NCBI GenBank assembly: GCA_963677245.1
Contig: OY781921.1
Location: 4,774,001 to 4,838,000 of the forward strand
Origin: Saccharicrinis sp963677245
GTDB lineage: Bacteria > Bacteroidota > Bacteroidia > Bacteroidales > Marinilabiliaceae
Length of the DNA: 64,000 bases
Direction: 5' to 3'
Of the stretch, positions 18,410-26,194 are shown piece after piece; the first letter of the stretch is position 1; every line of letters starts with the position of its first letter. Position numbers and translations under genes: made by a program. The notes under the pieces are model-generated. The model worked only from the letters and a program-made list of their open reading frames with translations, was not told the origin of the DNA and searched no databases.

Positions 18410-21400
18410 ATGGCTAAAGAAAAGAAGTTTATTACCTGTGATGGTAATTATGCCGCTTCACACATCGCTTATATGTTTAGCGAGGTAGCTGCAATTTATC
18501 CAATTACGCCTTCTTCAACAATGGCGGAATATATCGATGAATGGGCTGCTGGTGGAAGAAAAAACATTTTTGGTGAAACTGTAAAAGTAGAAGAAATGCA
18601 ATCAGAGGCTGGTGCAGCAGGTGCTGTTCACGGATCTCTACAAGCTGGTGCATTAACTTCAACATTTACAGCATCACAGGGATTACTTTTGATGATTCCT
18701 AACATGTACAAAATTGCTGGTGAGCTATTACCAGGGGTTTTCCATGTAAGTGCTCGTTCATTAGCCGCTCAGGCACTTTCAATTTTTGGAGATCACAGTG
18801 ATGTAATGTCAGCTCGTCAAACTGGTTTTGCTATGTTGGCAACTGGTAGTGTTCAGGAAGTAATGGATTTAGCAGGTATCGCACACCTTGCTTCAATCGA
18901 GTCCAGAATTCCTTTCATGCATTATTTTGATGGATTCCGTACATCTCACGAAATTCAAAAAATCGAATTGATGGAGCAGGATGATCTTAAAGGTTTAATA
19001 GATCAAGAAGCGCTTCAGGCATTCCGTGATAATTCACTTAATCCAGAGCACCCAGTAACTCGTGGTACTGCTCAAAACCCTGATATTTACTTCCAGTCTC
19101 GCGAAGCTGCTAATAAATTCTATGATGCTATTCCTGATATGGTAGCTAGATACATGGATGAAGTTACTAAGATTACAGGTCGTAAATATGCTCCATTTAC
19201 TTACTACGGTGCTGAAGATGCTGAAAACGTAGTAATTGCAATGGGATCTATTACAGATACAATCAAAGAAGCTGTTGATTACTTGAACGCTCAAGGTCAA
19301 AAAGTTGGTTTGGTTGCTGTACACTTATATCGTCCTTTCTCTGCTGATTATTTCTTAAAAGCTATGCCAGCAACTGTTAAGAATGTTTGTGTTCTTGACA
19401 GAACTAAAGAGCCGGGAGCTAACGGAGATCCATTATACCTAGATATCGTTGAAGTATACAACGGAAAAGCTGATGCTCCAAAAATTATTGGTGGACGTTA
19501 TGGTCTTTCTTCTAAAGATACTACACCAACTCATATTATTTCTGTATTTGAAAACTTAGCTGCTGCTGAGCCTAAGAATCAATTTACAGTAGGTATCGTT
19601 GATGATGTTACTTTCAAATCTCTTCCATTAAAAGAAGAAATTTCTTTTGCTCAGGAAGGAACTTTCGAAGGTAAATTTTATGGTTTAGGTTCTGATGGTA
19701 CTGTAGGAGCTAACAAGAACTCGATCAAAATTATCGGTGATAACACAGATAAATATGCTCAGGCTTACTTTGCATATGACTCTAAAAAATCAGGAGGTAT
19801 TACCATTTCTCACTTACGTTTTGGAGATACGCCTATTCGTGCACCTTACTTGGTGAACACTCCTGACTTTGTTGCTTGTCACGTTCCAGCATACCTTACT
19901 CAGTATGATATGCTAAAAGGGTTAAAAAAAGGAGGTACTTTCCTATTAAACTCTCACTGGGATGCTGAAGAAACAAAAAATCGTCTTCCTCAAGGTGTTA
20001 AAAAATATCTTGCTGCTAACGATATCAAATTCTATATCATTAATGCAACAGCTATAGCAGAAGAAATTGGTTTAGGTAATCGTACCAACACAATCATGCA
20101 GTCTGCTTTCTTTAAAATTGCAGAGGTAATTCCTTACGATTTTGCTGTTGAGAAAATGAAAGAAGCGATTGTTAAGTCTTTCGGTAAGAAAGGTGAAGAC
20201 ATCGTTAACATGAACTACAAAGCTGTTGAGCAAGGTGGTGCTGTAACTCAAATTGCAGTTCCTGCAGAATGGGCTTCTTTAGAAGATAAGCCAGCTGTTG
20301 AATTCAGATCTGATGTACCTGATTTCATCAAAGACATCGTATTCCCGGTAAATGCTCAAAAAGGAGATGATCTTCCTGTTTCTGTATTTAATGGTTACGA
20401 AGATGGTACTTTCCCAGCAGGTACAACTGCTTTCGAAAAACGTGGTATTGCAGTAAACGTTCCTGAATGGCAAGCTGATAACTGTATTCAGTGTAACCAA
20501 TGTTCTTATGTGTGTCCTCACGCTGCTATTCGTCCATTCTTATTAGATGAGGCTGAATTAGCTGGTGCACCAGAAGGAACTGTTGCTAAAAAAGCTAACG
20601 GTAAAGGTTTTGACGGATTACAATATCGTATCCAGGTTTCTGCATTAGACTGTACTGGTTGTGGAAACTGTGCTGATGTTTGTCCTGCTAAAACTAAGGC
20701 TCTTGAGATGAAGCCTCTTGATTCTCAAAGAACTGAAATTGAGCGTTGGGATTATATGGCTGAGAAAGTAGCTGTTAAAGATAGCATCATGAAGAAAGAC
20801 ATGAATGTGAAGGCTTCTCAGTTTGCGCAACCATTATTCGAGTTCTCTGGAGCTTGTGCTGGTTGTGGTGAAACGCCATATATCAAATTAATTACTCAAT
20901 TGTATGGTGATAGAATGATGGTGGCTAATGCTACAGGTTGTTCTTCAATCTATGGTGGTTCTGCTCCAGCTACTCCATACTGTAAAAATAGCGAAGGTAA
21001 AGGTCCGGCTTGGGCTAACTCATTGTTCGAAGATAACGCTGAGTATGGTTTAGGCATGGCTACAGGTGTTAATAAACTTCGTGATCGTATCGAGAGATTA
21101 ATGAAAGAAAACCTTGATGCAGTGAATGCAGACACTAAGGCTGCTTTCGAAGCTTGGTTAGAAAGTAAAGAAGATGGAGATAAGACTTCTGCTGTTTCTA
21201 AAGCTGTGGTTACTGCTTTAGGTTCAGAGTCTGCTGCTGTGGCTAAAGATATTCTGGCACTTAAAGATTACTTAGTTAAGAAATCTGTTTGGATCTTTGG
21301 TGGTGACGGATGGGCTTATGACATCGGTTATGGTGGTGTTGACCATGTATTAGCTTCAGGACAAGATGTTAATATTCTTGTAATGGATACTGAGGTTTAC

Positions 21401-21949
21401 TCAAATACAGGTGGACAGGCTTCTAAATCTACTCCTGTAGGGGCTGTTGCTAAGTTTGCTGCTTCTGGTAAGAAAATTCGTAAGAAAGATCTTGGTTTAA
21501 TGGCTACTACATATGGTTACGTTTATGTAGCTCAGGTAGCAATGGGATCTAACCAGGCTCAATACTTCAAAGCACTTAAAGAAGCTGAAGCATATCCAGG
21601 ACCATCATTGATTATTGCTTATTCTCCATGTATTAACCATGGTTTACGTAGTGGAATGGGTGCATCACAAGCTGAGTCTAAAAAAGCTGTAGAGTGTGGA
21701 TACTGGCACTTATATCGTTACAACCCGATGTTGGAAGATGAAGGAAAGAATCCTTTCCAATTCGACTCTAAAGAGCCAAAGTGGGATATGTTCCAACAAT
21801 TCTTAAAAGGTGAAGTTCGTTATACTGCTTTATTAAAAGCGTTCCCAGAACAAGCTCAGGAATTGTTTGCAGCAGCTGAAGAAAATGCGAAGTGGCGTTA
21901 CAGCACTTATAAGCGTTTATCTGATTTAAACTACGAAGTAATTAAGTAA
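18410..21949 (+). CDS. nifJ: pyruvate:ferredoxin (flavodoxin) oxidoreductase, single-chain
   Basis: 1179 aa. It oxidatively decarboxylates pyruvate to acetyl-CoA and reduces ferredoxin or flavodoxin. Domain order is canonical: alpha-type TPP pyrimidine domain (GNYAASHIAYMFSEVAAIYP, ITPSSTMAEYIDEWA), transketolase-C-like and gamma domains, a two-cluster ferredoxin domain with C692/C695/C698/C702 (CIQCNQCSYVC) and C748/C751/C754/C758 (CTGCGNCADVC), and the TPP-binding beta domain with GGDGWAYDIGYGG at about 964 and DTEVYSNTGGQASKSTP. Length matches the family (about 1170-1200). The enzyme is oxygen-sensitive in most hosts, which points to anaerobic or facultative metabolism. Codon use is biased toward A/T-ending highly expressed style. 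Own terminator at 21981. Confidence 0.97.
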   Translation: MAKEKKFITCDGNYAASHIAYMFSEVAAIYPITPSSTMAEYIDEWAAGGRKNIFGETVKVEEMQSEAGAAGAVHGSLQAGALTSTFTASQGLLLMIPNMYKIAGELLPGVFHVSARSLAAQALSIFGDHSDVMSARQTGFAMLATGSVQEVMDLAGIAHLASIESRIPFMHYFDGFRTSHEIQKIELMEQDDLKGLIDQEALQAFRDNSLNPEHPVTRGTAQNPDIYFQSREAANKFYDAIPDMVARYMDEVTKITGRKYAPFTYYGAEDAENVVIAMGSITDTIKEAVDYLNAQGQKVGLVAVHLYRPFSADYFLKAMPATVKNVCVLDRTKEPGANGDPLYLDIVEVYNGKADAPKIIGGRYGLSSKDTTPTHIISVFENLAAAEPKNQFTVGIVDDVTFKSLPLKEEISFAQEGTFEGKFYGLGSDGTVGANKNSIKIIGDNTDKYAQAYFAYDSKKSGGITISHLRFGDTPIRAPYLVNTPDFVACHVPAYLTQYDMLKGLKKGGTFLLNSHWDAEETKNRLPQGVKKYLAANDIKFYIINATAIAEEIGLGNRTNTIMQSAFFKIAEVIPYDFAVEKMKEAIVKSFGKKGEDIVNMNYKAVEQGGAVTQIAVPAEWASLEDKPAVEFRSDVPDFIKDIVFPVNAQKGDDLPVSVFNGYEDGTFPAGTTAFEKRGIAVNVPEWQADNCIQCNQCSYVCPHAAIRPFLLDEAELAGAPEGTVAKKANGKGFDGLQYRIQVSALDCTGCGNCADVCPAKTKALEMKPLDSQRTEIERWDYMAEKVAVKDSIMKKDMNVKASQFAQPLFEFSGACAGCGETPYIKLITQLYGDRMMVANATGCSSIYGGSAPATPYCKNSEGKGPAWANSLFEDNAEYGLGMATGVNKLRDRIERLMKENLDAVNADTKAAFEAWLESKEDGDKTSAVSKAVVTALGSESAAVAKDILALKDYLVKKSVWIFGGDGWAYDIGYGGVDHVLASGQDVNILVMDTEVYSNTGGQASKSTPVGAVAKFAASGKKIRKKDLGLMATTYGYVYVAQVAMGSNQAQYFKALKEAEAYPGPSLIIAYSPCINHGLRSGMGASQAESKKAVECGYWHLYRYNPMLEDEGKNPFQFDSKEPKWDMFQQFLKGEVRYTALLKAFPEQAQELFAAAEENAKWRYSTYKRLSDLNYEVIK

Positions 21950-21980
21950 TTTGATTAAAAAACTACTTCATAAATGCAAA

Positions 21981-22008
21981 AGGCGTCCAATGTGGGCGCC
22001 TTTTTTTT
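21981..22008 (+). terminator. intrinsic terminator of nifJ
   Basis: AGGCGTCC (21981-21988) pairs with GGGCGCCT (21994-22001) with one T-G wobble, loop AATGT, followed by a run of eight T. It starts 32 bp after the nifJ stop codon. Confidence 0.92.
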
Positions 22009-22043
22009 ATGCCTTAGGTTTTGCTTATAGATGATTTTTGTTT

Positions 22044-22057
22044 TGACTATTTAATCA
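22044..22057 (+). promoter_or_regulatory. operator-like box 1 (TGACTATTTAATCA)
   Basis: First of three copies of consensus TGACTATTTANTCA. The half sites TGA.TA/TA.TCA make it nearly palindromic around a central TT. Start-to-start distance to box 2 is 41 bp. Protein partner unknown. Confidence 0.45.
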
Positions 22058-22084
22058 AAGCTCAGATTATGGCCAGCAAAGCCA

Positions 22085-22098
22085 TGACTATTTAGTCA
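22085..22098 (+). promoter_or_regulatory. operator-like box 2 (TGACTATTTAGTCA)
   Basis: The most symmetric copy: TGACTA, TT spacer, TAGTCA, a perfect 6-bp inverted repeat. It is preceded by GCC, as is box 3 read on the minus strand. Distance to box 3 is 42 bp. Confidence 0.5.
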
Positions 22099-22126
22099 CG
22101 ACATGAAAAATTGAAATTTGGAGGCA

Positions 22127-22140
22127 TGAATAAATAGTCA
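22127..22140 (-). promoter_or_regulatory. operator-like box 3 (TGACTATTTATTCA on the minus strand)
   Basis: Third copy, inverted relative to boxes 1 and 2. It differs from each of them at only one of 14 positions (the N of TGACTATTTANTCA) and shares flanking GCC[AG] with box 2. Confidence 0.45.
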
Positions 22141-22265
22141 CGGCTAATTTTATTCGGGTAGCATTGTTTGTAAAAATCACATTTAAATGCCAATAATTAT
22201 TCTATAACTTATTTAAAAAGAGAGGTTCAGTGCAAAGGTTATAAAGCGTTTCGAAAATATTTTTA

Positions 22266-22772
22266 CTAATCAAGATTGCTGGTTTCATCTTCATTTATTT
22301 CTTCAATATTCACATCTAAAGTAATTAATGGAGAAGCATCTACTTGTTCAATATCGAGTAAGGTAATAAGTGTGTCCAGACTTTGTTCTACTTCTTTAAG
22401 TTTATTCTCGTCCAGTTTTTTTAATCGTAAGGATAACTGCTCGTGTAAAAGAGGCGGAATAGTATTCAGCAGCTTGTCTCCGGATGAAGTTAAGGTGATA
22501 TTTACGACTCTTTTATCTCCTGTTTTAGGTAGCCTTGCCAGAAATCCTTTAGACTCTAATCTGTTTATGATGCCACTAACTGTGCTGGAATTTAAATTGA
22601 GTTTTTTTCTAATTTCTCCTTGTGTTAATTGGTAGTTGTCTGCATTTTTTAGGAAACCAAGGCATAGCACCTGAGGTATACTTACGCCATATTCTTTTTG
22701 GATTTTTTTGGATTCTATATCAACAGAACGTACAATTCTTCGGATTTTTATTAATATTTCAGTCGTATCCAT
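22266..22772 (-). CDS. MarR family transcriptional regulator
   Basis: 168 aa. The winged helix-turn-helix is clear: YQLTQGEIRKKLNLNSSTVS (about 46-65), GIINRLESKGFLARLP and the wing KTGDKRVVNITLTSSGDKLL. The N- and C-terminal helices would form the dimer interface. An acidic tail of about 25 residues (NIEEINEDETSNLD) extends beyond the usual MarR end. It lies 81 bp downstream of the symporter gene on the same strand and is probably the last gene of, or linked to, the abl operon. MarR proteins usually repress neighbouring genes and respond to small ligands; the ligand here is unknown. Confidence 0.9.
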   Translation of the reverse strand: MDTTEILIKIRRIVRSVDIESKKIQKEYGVSIPQVLCLGFLKNADNYQLTQGEIRKKLNLNSSTVSGIINRLESKGFLARLPKTGDKRVVNITLTSSGDKLLNTIPPLLHEQLSLRLKKLDENKLKEVEQSLDTLITLLDIEQVDASPLITLDVNIEEINEDETSNLD

Positions 22773-22853
22773 CAGTAATTACATTAAATCTCAAAAATAA
22801 TAATATTTTATATTAAAAGGGCTGACTTCAAAAGTAGACTCACGCATTTAGAG

Positions 22854-24266
22854 TTATGGTTTTGTTGAGTCGACTATCTTAAATACAATCAGGTAACTGG
22901 TAAACGAGGTAATGAGTCCAAAAATAATCGGATTTAAACCAAAAGGTAGTTGTACTTTTAAAATGGTTAATGCTAATGTTACTATACCTCCTGATATCAT
23001 GGAAGTAAGTGCAGCAGTGCTGTTTGTTTTCTTGCTTAATAAAGCCATTAATACAGGAATTAATAATCCAGAAACCATAAAAGCATAGGAGTGTAGCATG
23101 AGTTCCAGTACATTGGTCATTTTTAAGGCAAGCCAAAGTGCCACGGCGCCAATAACAAAAGTTAATAGCTGTGATAAGCGAAGATTATTAGGCTTTTTAT
23201 GCCATTTTAAAACGTCGGTTAATAAATTACCGGAAGAGGCCATTAAGCAACTATCAGCAGTTGACATGATAGCAGAAAAATAAGCTGAAAGAACAATACC
23301 TAATAAGCCAACAGGTAGTATGTTTCGAAGTAACAAAGGTAGACCTGTTTCGGCATCCACATTAGCAAGGTTGTACCCTGGAATTAAATCGTTTGTAATG
23401 GCAACACGAGCAATCATTCCTAACATTACGCCCATAAAAGCCATGATAGGGTATTCAAATAAACCAGCTATAAACCAGGCTTTTTGTGCTGATTTGGCAT
23501 CTTTAGCAGAATAAATACGCTGGTATAGTGTCATTCCAATAAACCAAATGGGAATAATGGTAAAACTCCAATTGACAATTTGTTGCCAGCGAATTGAACC
23601 AAGAGATAGGAATGAATCGGGAAGCGTGGCCTGGATAGCCTCAAGGCCCCCGGTTTTATATAATGAATAGGGTAGGGCGACTAATATAAGTCCGCTCATT
23701 AAAACAATCCATTGTATGGTATCTGTATAAATAACCGCTTTAATACCTCCTAGTACCGTATAGATAACGGCAATGGCTCCCATAATCCATAAGGCACTTT
23801 GCAGAGATACTTCAGGAAATGTCGCGGAGGCTAATTTTGCCCCGGCAAGTAATTGTGAACTTGTAAATCCCATATACCCAATAGTGGAAATGATACCTGC
23901 AATAAAGGCGATTCTTTTATCATATTTATAAGCTAAAAACTGAGGGAAAGTAATAAAACCTTTTTCTCTGGCTAAATGTGCAATTTTGGGAATTAAAACA
24001 ACACCACTTAGCCATGCTCCAACTAACCCCGTAAATAGCAGCCAACTTCCGGAAATACCCATTGTAAATCCTAATCCGCCAAGACCAATTGAAAAACCAC
24101 CTCCAACATCAGTAGCAACAACAGAAAGTCCAATGTGCCAGCTGTTCATTTTTCGTCCACCAACAAAATAATCTTCGGTGGTTTTATTTTTTCTCAAAAA
24201 GAAAACGCCTACCCCAAGCATAGCTATGAGATAGGCGATAAATATAGCAAAGTCAACAACGTGCAT
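22854..24266 (-). CDS. sodium:solute symporter family transporter (SSS)
   Basis: 470 aa with about 13 hydrophobic helices. Family features include the N-terminal TTEDYFVGGRKMNSWHIGLS, TPEDYxxGGR-type loop, FITFPQFLAYKYDKR, and the helix LGIVLSAYFSAIMSTADSCL, whose Ser/Ala/Asp pattern forms the Na2 site. SSS members take up sugars, amino acids, proline, betaine or other osmolytes with sodium. It is last in a tight operon, with 3 bp to marC. The operon makes acetyl-beta-lysine, so import of lysine, a related amino acid or a compatible solute is a reasonable guess, but the substrate cannot be read from sequence. Confidence 0.87.
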   Translation of the reverse strand: MHVVDFAIFIAYLIAMLGVGVFFLRKNKTTEDYFVGGRKMNSWHIGLSVVATDVGGGFSIGLGGLGFTMGISGSWLLFTGLVGAWLSGVVLIPKIAHLAREKGFITFPQFLAYKYDKRIAFIAGIISTIGYMGFTSSQLLAGAKLASATFPEVSLQSALWIMGAIAVIYTVLGGIKAVIYTDTIQWIVLMSGLILVALPYSLYKTGGLEAIQATLPDSFLSLGSIRWQQIVNWSFTIIPIWFIGMTLYQRIYSAKDAKSAQKAWFIAGLFEYPIMAFMGVMLGMIARVAITNDLIPGYNLANVDAETGLPLLLRNILPVGLLGIVLSAYFSAIMSTADSCLMASSGNLLTDVLKWHKKPNNLRLSQLLTFVIGAVALWLALKMTNVLELMLHSYAFMVSGLLIPVLMALLSKKTNSTAALTSMISGGIVTLALTILKVQLPFGLNPIIFGLITSFTSYLIVFKIVDSTKP

Positions 24267-24269
24267 ATT

Positions 24270-24884
24270 TTAAAATTTGTGATGAATCCAGAAATGAATT
24301 CCGTTCATAATCATTTCTATAGATATGGTTCCCAGTAAAAAAGCAATAACTCTTCCTGCAATATCTATGTATTGTTCAATAAGTTCTTCCTTAATTGTTT
24401 GTATTCGATCGTGTATCTTTTTTAAGGCGATAATGATGCCCACACAAACAAGGATGGCAATAAATATTGACGCAATAGCCGCCCAATTATTTAGTTTTTC
24501 TCCAATAATAACACTATAGCTAATGGTACCCGGACCAATAAAAATAGGCATAGCTATAGCACCTACTACATGTTTTGATTCTCCTCTTAGTGTTTCAATA
24601 GAGGCACTACCTTTAAATATAAAATGGATACCTGTTAATAAAAATATGATGCCTCCAAATATTTGAAACGAAGCAAAGCTTGCGTTAAAAACGTTTTTAA
24701 ATATGGAGTCGCCCAGTAGGGCAAACAAAGAGAATATGATAAAACTTATTAACCCTGCTCTAATTATTATGCGAGAAAATACCTGATGAGATTTCGTTTT
24801 AATAATCTCAATTAGGTATACAATAATTAAAAATGGGTTCAGTAAGACCAATAAAAAAGTTACCGATTTAATTATGTCTTGCAT
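24270..24884 (-). CDS. MarC family integral membrane protein
   Basis: 204 aa with six hydrophobic segments. The N-terminal SVTFLLVLLNPFLIIVYLIE, the IRAGLISFIIFSLFALLGDSIF helix region, FQIFGGIIFLLTGIHFIF and PIFIGPGTISYSVI are typical of MarC/YchE/UPF0056. Despite the name MarC has no proven role in multiple antibiotic resistance; the family may transport amino acids or other solutes. It lies 10 bp after the winged-helix gene and 3 bp before the symporter gene within the abl operon. Confidence 0.87.
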   Translation of the reverse strand: MQDIIKSVTFLLVLLNPFLIIVYLIEIIKTKSHQVFSRIIIRAGLISFIIFSLFALLGDSIFKNVFNASFASFQIFGGIIFLLTGIHFIFKGSASIETLRGESKHVVGAIAMPIFIGPGTISYSVIIGEKLNNWAAIASIFIAILVCVGIIIALKKIHDRIQTIKEELIEQYIDIAGRVIAFLLGTISIEMIMNGIHFWIHHKF

Positions 24885-24894
24885 GTTTGTAAAC

Positions 24895-25116
24895 TTAATT
24901 AGCGTTTGTTGCTAGTTTTAGTTTTGAAGAACGACCAATAAATTGAATTAATCCTTTTGAAACAAGTGAATAAATGGTTTCCTGTCCTTTTGAGTAGGAC
25001 AATCTTAATTCTTTAATTACATCTCCATATCGACATTCTTCTTTTTCTTTAATAAGTGTAATTACCTCGTGTTCTAAAGGTGATACCTCCTTTGTTAAAT
25101 TTTCTTTTTTGCTCAT
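24895..25116 (-). CDS. small winged-helix-like protein (73 aa)
   Basis: 73 aa, no signal peptide. The segment SPLEHEVITLIKEKEECRYGDVIKELRLSYSKG, in two parts, followed by TIYSLVSKGLIQFIGRSSKLKL fits a single winged helix: two helices, recognition helix and a basic beta wing. It may bind DNA and act on the operon or elsewhere. It lies 27 bp after the 60-aa Cys-protein gene and 10 bp before marC. No named family is recognised; the fold is inferred. Confidence 0.65.
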   Translation of the reverse strand: MSKKENLTKEVSPLEHEVITLIKEKEECRYGDVIKELRLSYSKGQETIYSLVSKGLIQFIGRSSKLKLATNAN

Positions 25117-25143
25117 AATATTTGGTTTTTATGTTATAGCTCA

Positions 25144-25326
25144 TTAAGAATTGTTGCCAGGATCGCCGTTCTTAAAAATTAAGAATTGCTTGCAGTTGTT
25201 CCATCCTCTGGGACCTCTTTCGCAGAATACATTTTTATATACGACTAATGAATTAATATTTTCTAGTTCTTTACCTTGGTATATGGGGCATTGTGGTGCG
25301 TATTTACAAATATCTTTTTTAGCCAT
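25144..25326 (-). CDS. 60-aa protein with four conserved-looking cysteines
   Basis: 60 aa. Cysteines are at 7, 13, 35 and 45 (CKYAPQC, then VFCERGPRGWNNC), a spacing that could bind zinc or an iron-sulfur cluster. The GPRGWNNCKQF segment is hydrophilic and there is no signal peptide, so it should be cytoplasmic. It starts 1 bp after ablB on the same strand, so it is almost certainly translated from the abl mRNA. The complementary strand also has a 60-codon frame at the same place, which I treat as a shadow. Function unknown. Confidence 0.7.
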   Translation of the reverse strand: MAKKDICKYAPQCPIYQGKELENINSLVVYKNVFCERGPRGWNNCKQFLIFKNGDPGNNS

Positions 25327-25327
25327 G

Positions 25328-26194
25328 TTATAATTGTTTATAATAAATATTCATGCTCTCAATGTTGCCGGAAATATTTGTGTTTTTAATCAATGTTCCG
25401 GTATATTGATAGTTCTGTCGCAGAAATGTTTTGTTCATTGGAATGGATGCTAAACGAGCAATGGTATACAAGGTTTTTATTCCTTGTTTTTGCATTTCTT
25501 TTTCCATTGACATTAGCAGATGTGTAGCTAGTTTATGGCCCGAATAATCCGGATGTGTTGCAAAATCAGTCATTTCAGCATTTAATCCGTCAACATCCAT
25601 TTCAGATGAAGAAATGGCAACAATTTTATTGTTCACCTCTACACCATAGTATTGAACATCATTTTGCATGGTATGAATGATGTACTCGTTTTTATGAATA
25701 GGAAAAGGATAGGTTTCAAAAACGATTTTGTATAAATCAGTTATTTGATCTACATCCTCGCTATTTAATCGTCTGATTTGAAAATCTAAAGATGGTTTAG
25801 GATTTTCATTTGCCGATTTACTTCTATTCTTTAATAGTAAGCTTAAAGATTCTAATTCGGGCTTTTCAATATGTAATAAACGATCAGAGTTGCGAAATTT
25901 AGATAAGAAAAATACATCTTCCTTACCTTGATAAAAATTGGGAATATGTGCTTCCTGAATAAAACCATTCGCTAGAAACAAGGGCATAGCATAAAGAGGA
26001 ACTTTGCAAAATATTTTTGCATAGCTATGTTCTTTGGCTATGGAATCTAAAATCTCAAATATACCAGGCATATCCTGATGATGTAGTTTCATCAGGTATA
26101 TCCTGTCGTTATGTTTTCCGTGTTGTAATACAGAACCGTTAGGTGTCTTTTCGATTGTATCACTCACTATCGTCTCTTCTATTAAGTCTCTCAT
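25328..26194 (-). CDS. ablB: beta-lysine N6-acetyltransferase
   Basis: 288 aa. It acetylates beta-lysine at the epsilon amine with acetyl-CoA to give N-epsilon-acetyl-beta-lysine, a compatible solute. The N-terminal half (KHNDRIYLMKLHHQDMPG, YAKIFCKVPLYAMPLFLANG) and the C-terminal GNAT half (AEMTDFATHPDYSGHKLATH, TLYTIARLASIPMNKTFLRQ, GTLIKNTNISGNIESMNIYY) match AblB proteins of methanogens and bacteria closely. The chosen ATG lies inside the end of ablA: the reading frames overlap by 35 bp (26160-26194), which suggests translational coupling. It is the second gene of the abl operon. Confidence 0.92.
   Translation of the reverse strand: MRDLIEETIVSDTIEKTPNGSVLQHGKHNDRIYLMKLHHQDMPGIFEILDSIAKEHSYAKIFCKVPLYAMPLFLANGFIQEAHIPNFYQGKEDVFFLSKFRNSDRLLHIEKPELESLSLLLKNRSKSANENPKPSLDFQIRRLNSEDVDQITDLYKIVFETYPFPIHKNEYIIHTMQNDVQYYGVEVNNKIVAISSSEMDVDGLNAEMTDFATHPDYSGHKLATHLLMSMEKEMQKQGIKTLYTIARLASIPMNKTFLRQNYQYTGTLIKNTNISGNIESMNIYYKQL

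Larger units (their letters stand above)
21950..22265. other. 316-bp convergent intergenic region with terminator and three 14-bp boxes
   Basis: It lies between the 3' ends of nifJ and marR. After the nifJ terminator it holds three near-identical palindromic boxes (22044, 22085, 22127; listed separately) and no ORF longer than a few codons. The remaining sequence is AT-rich with no further strong hairpin. A small untranslated RNA is possible but I see no promoter and terminator pair for one. Confidence 0.55.

Noticed and set aside
22276..22635. 119-aa ORF on the plus strand
   Set aside because: It is antisense to marR and Ser-rich, as expected for a shadow frame of the regulator.
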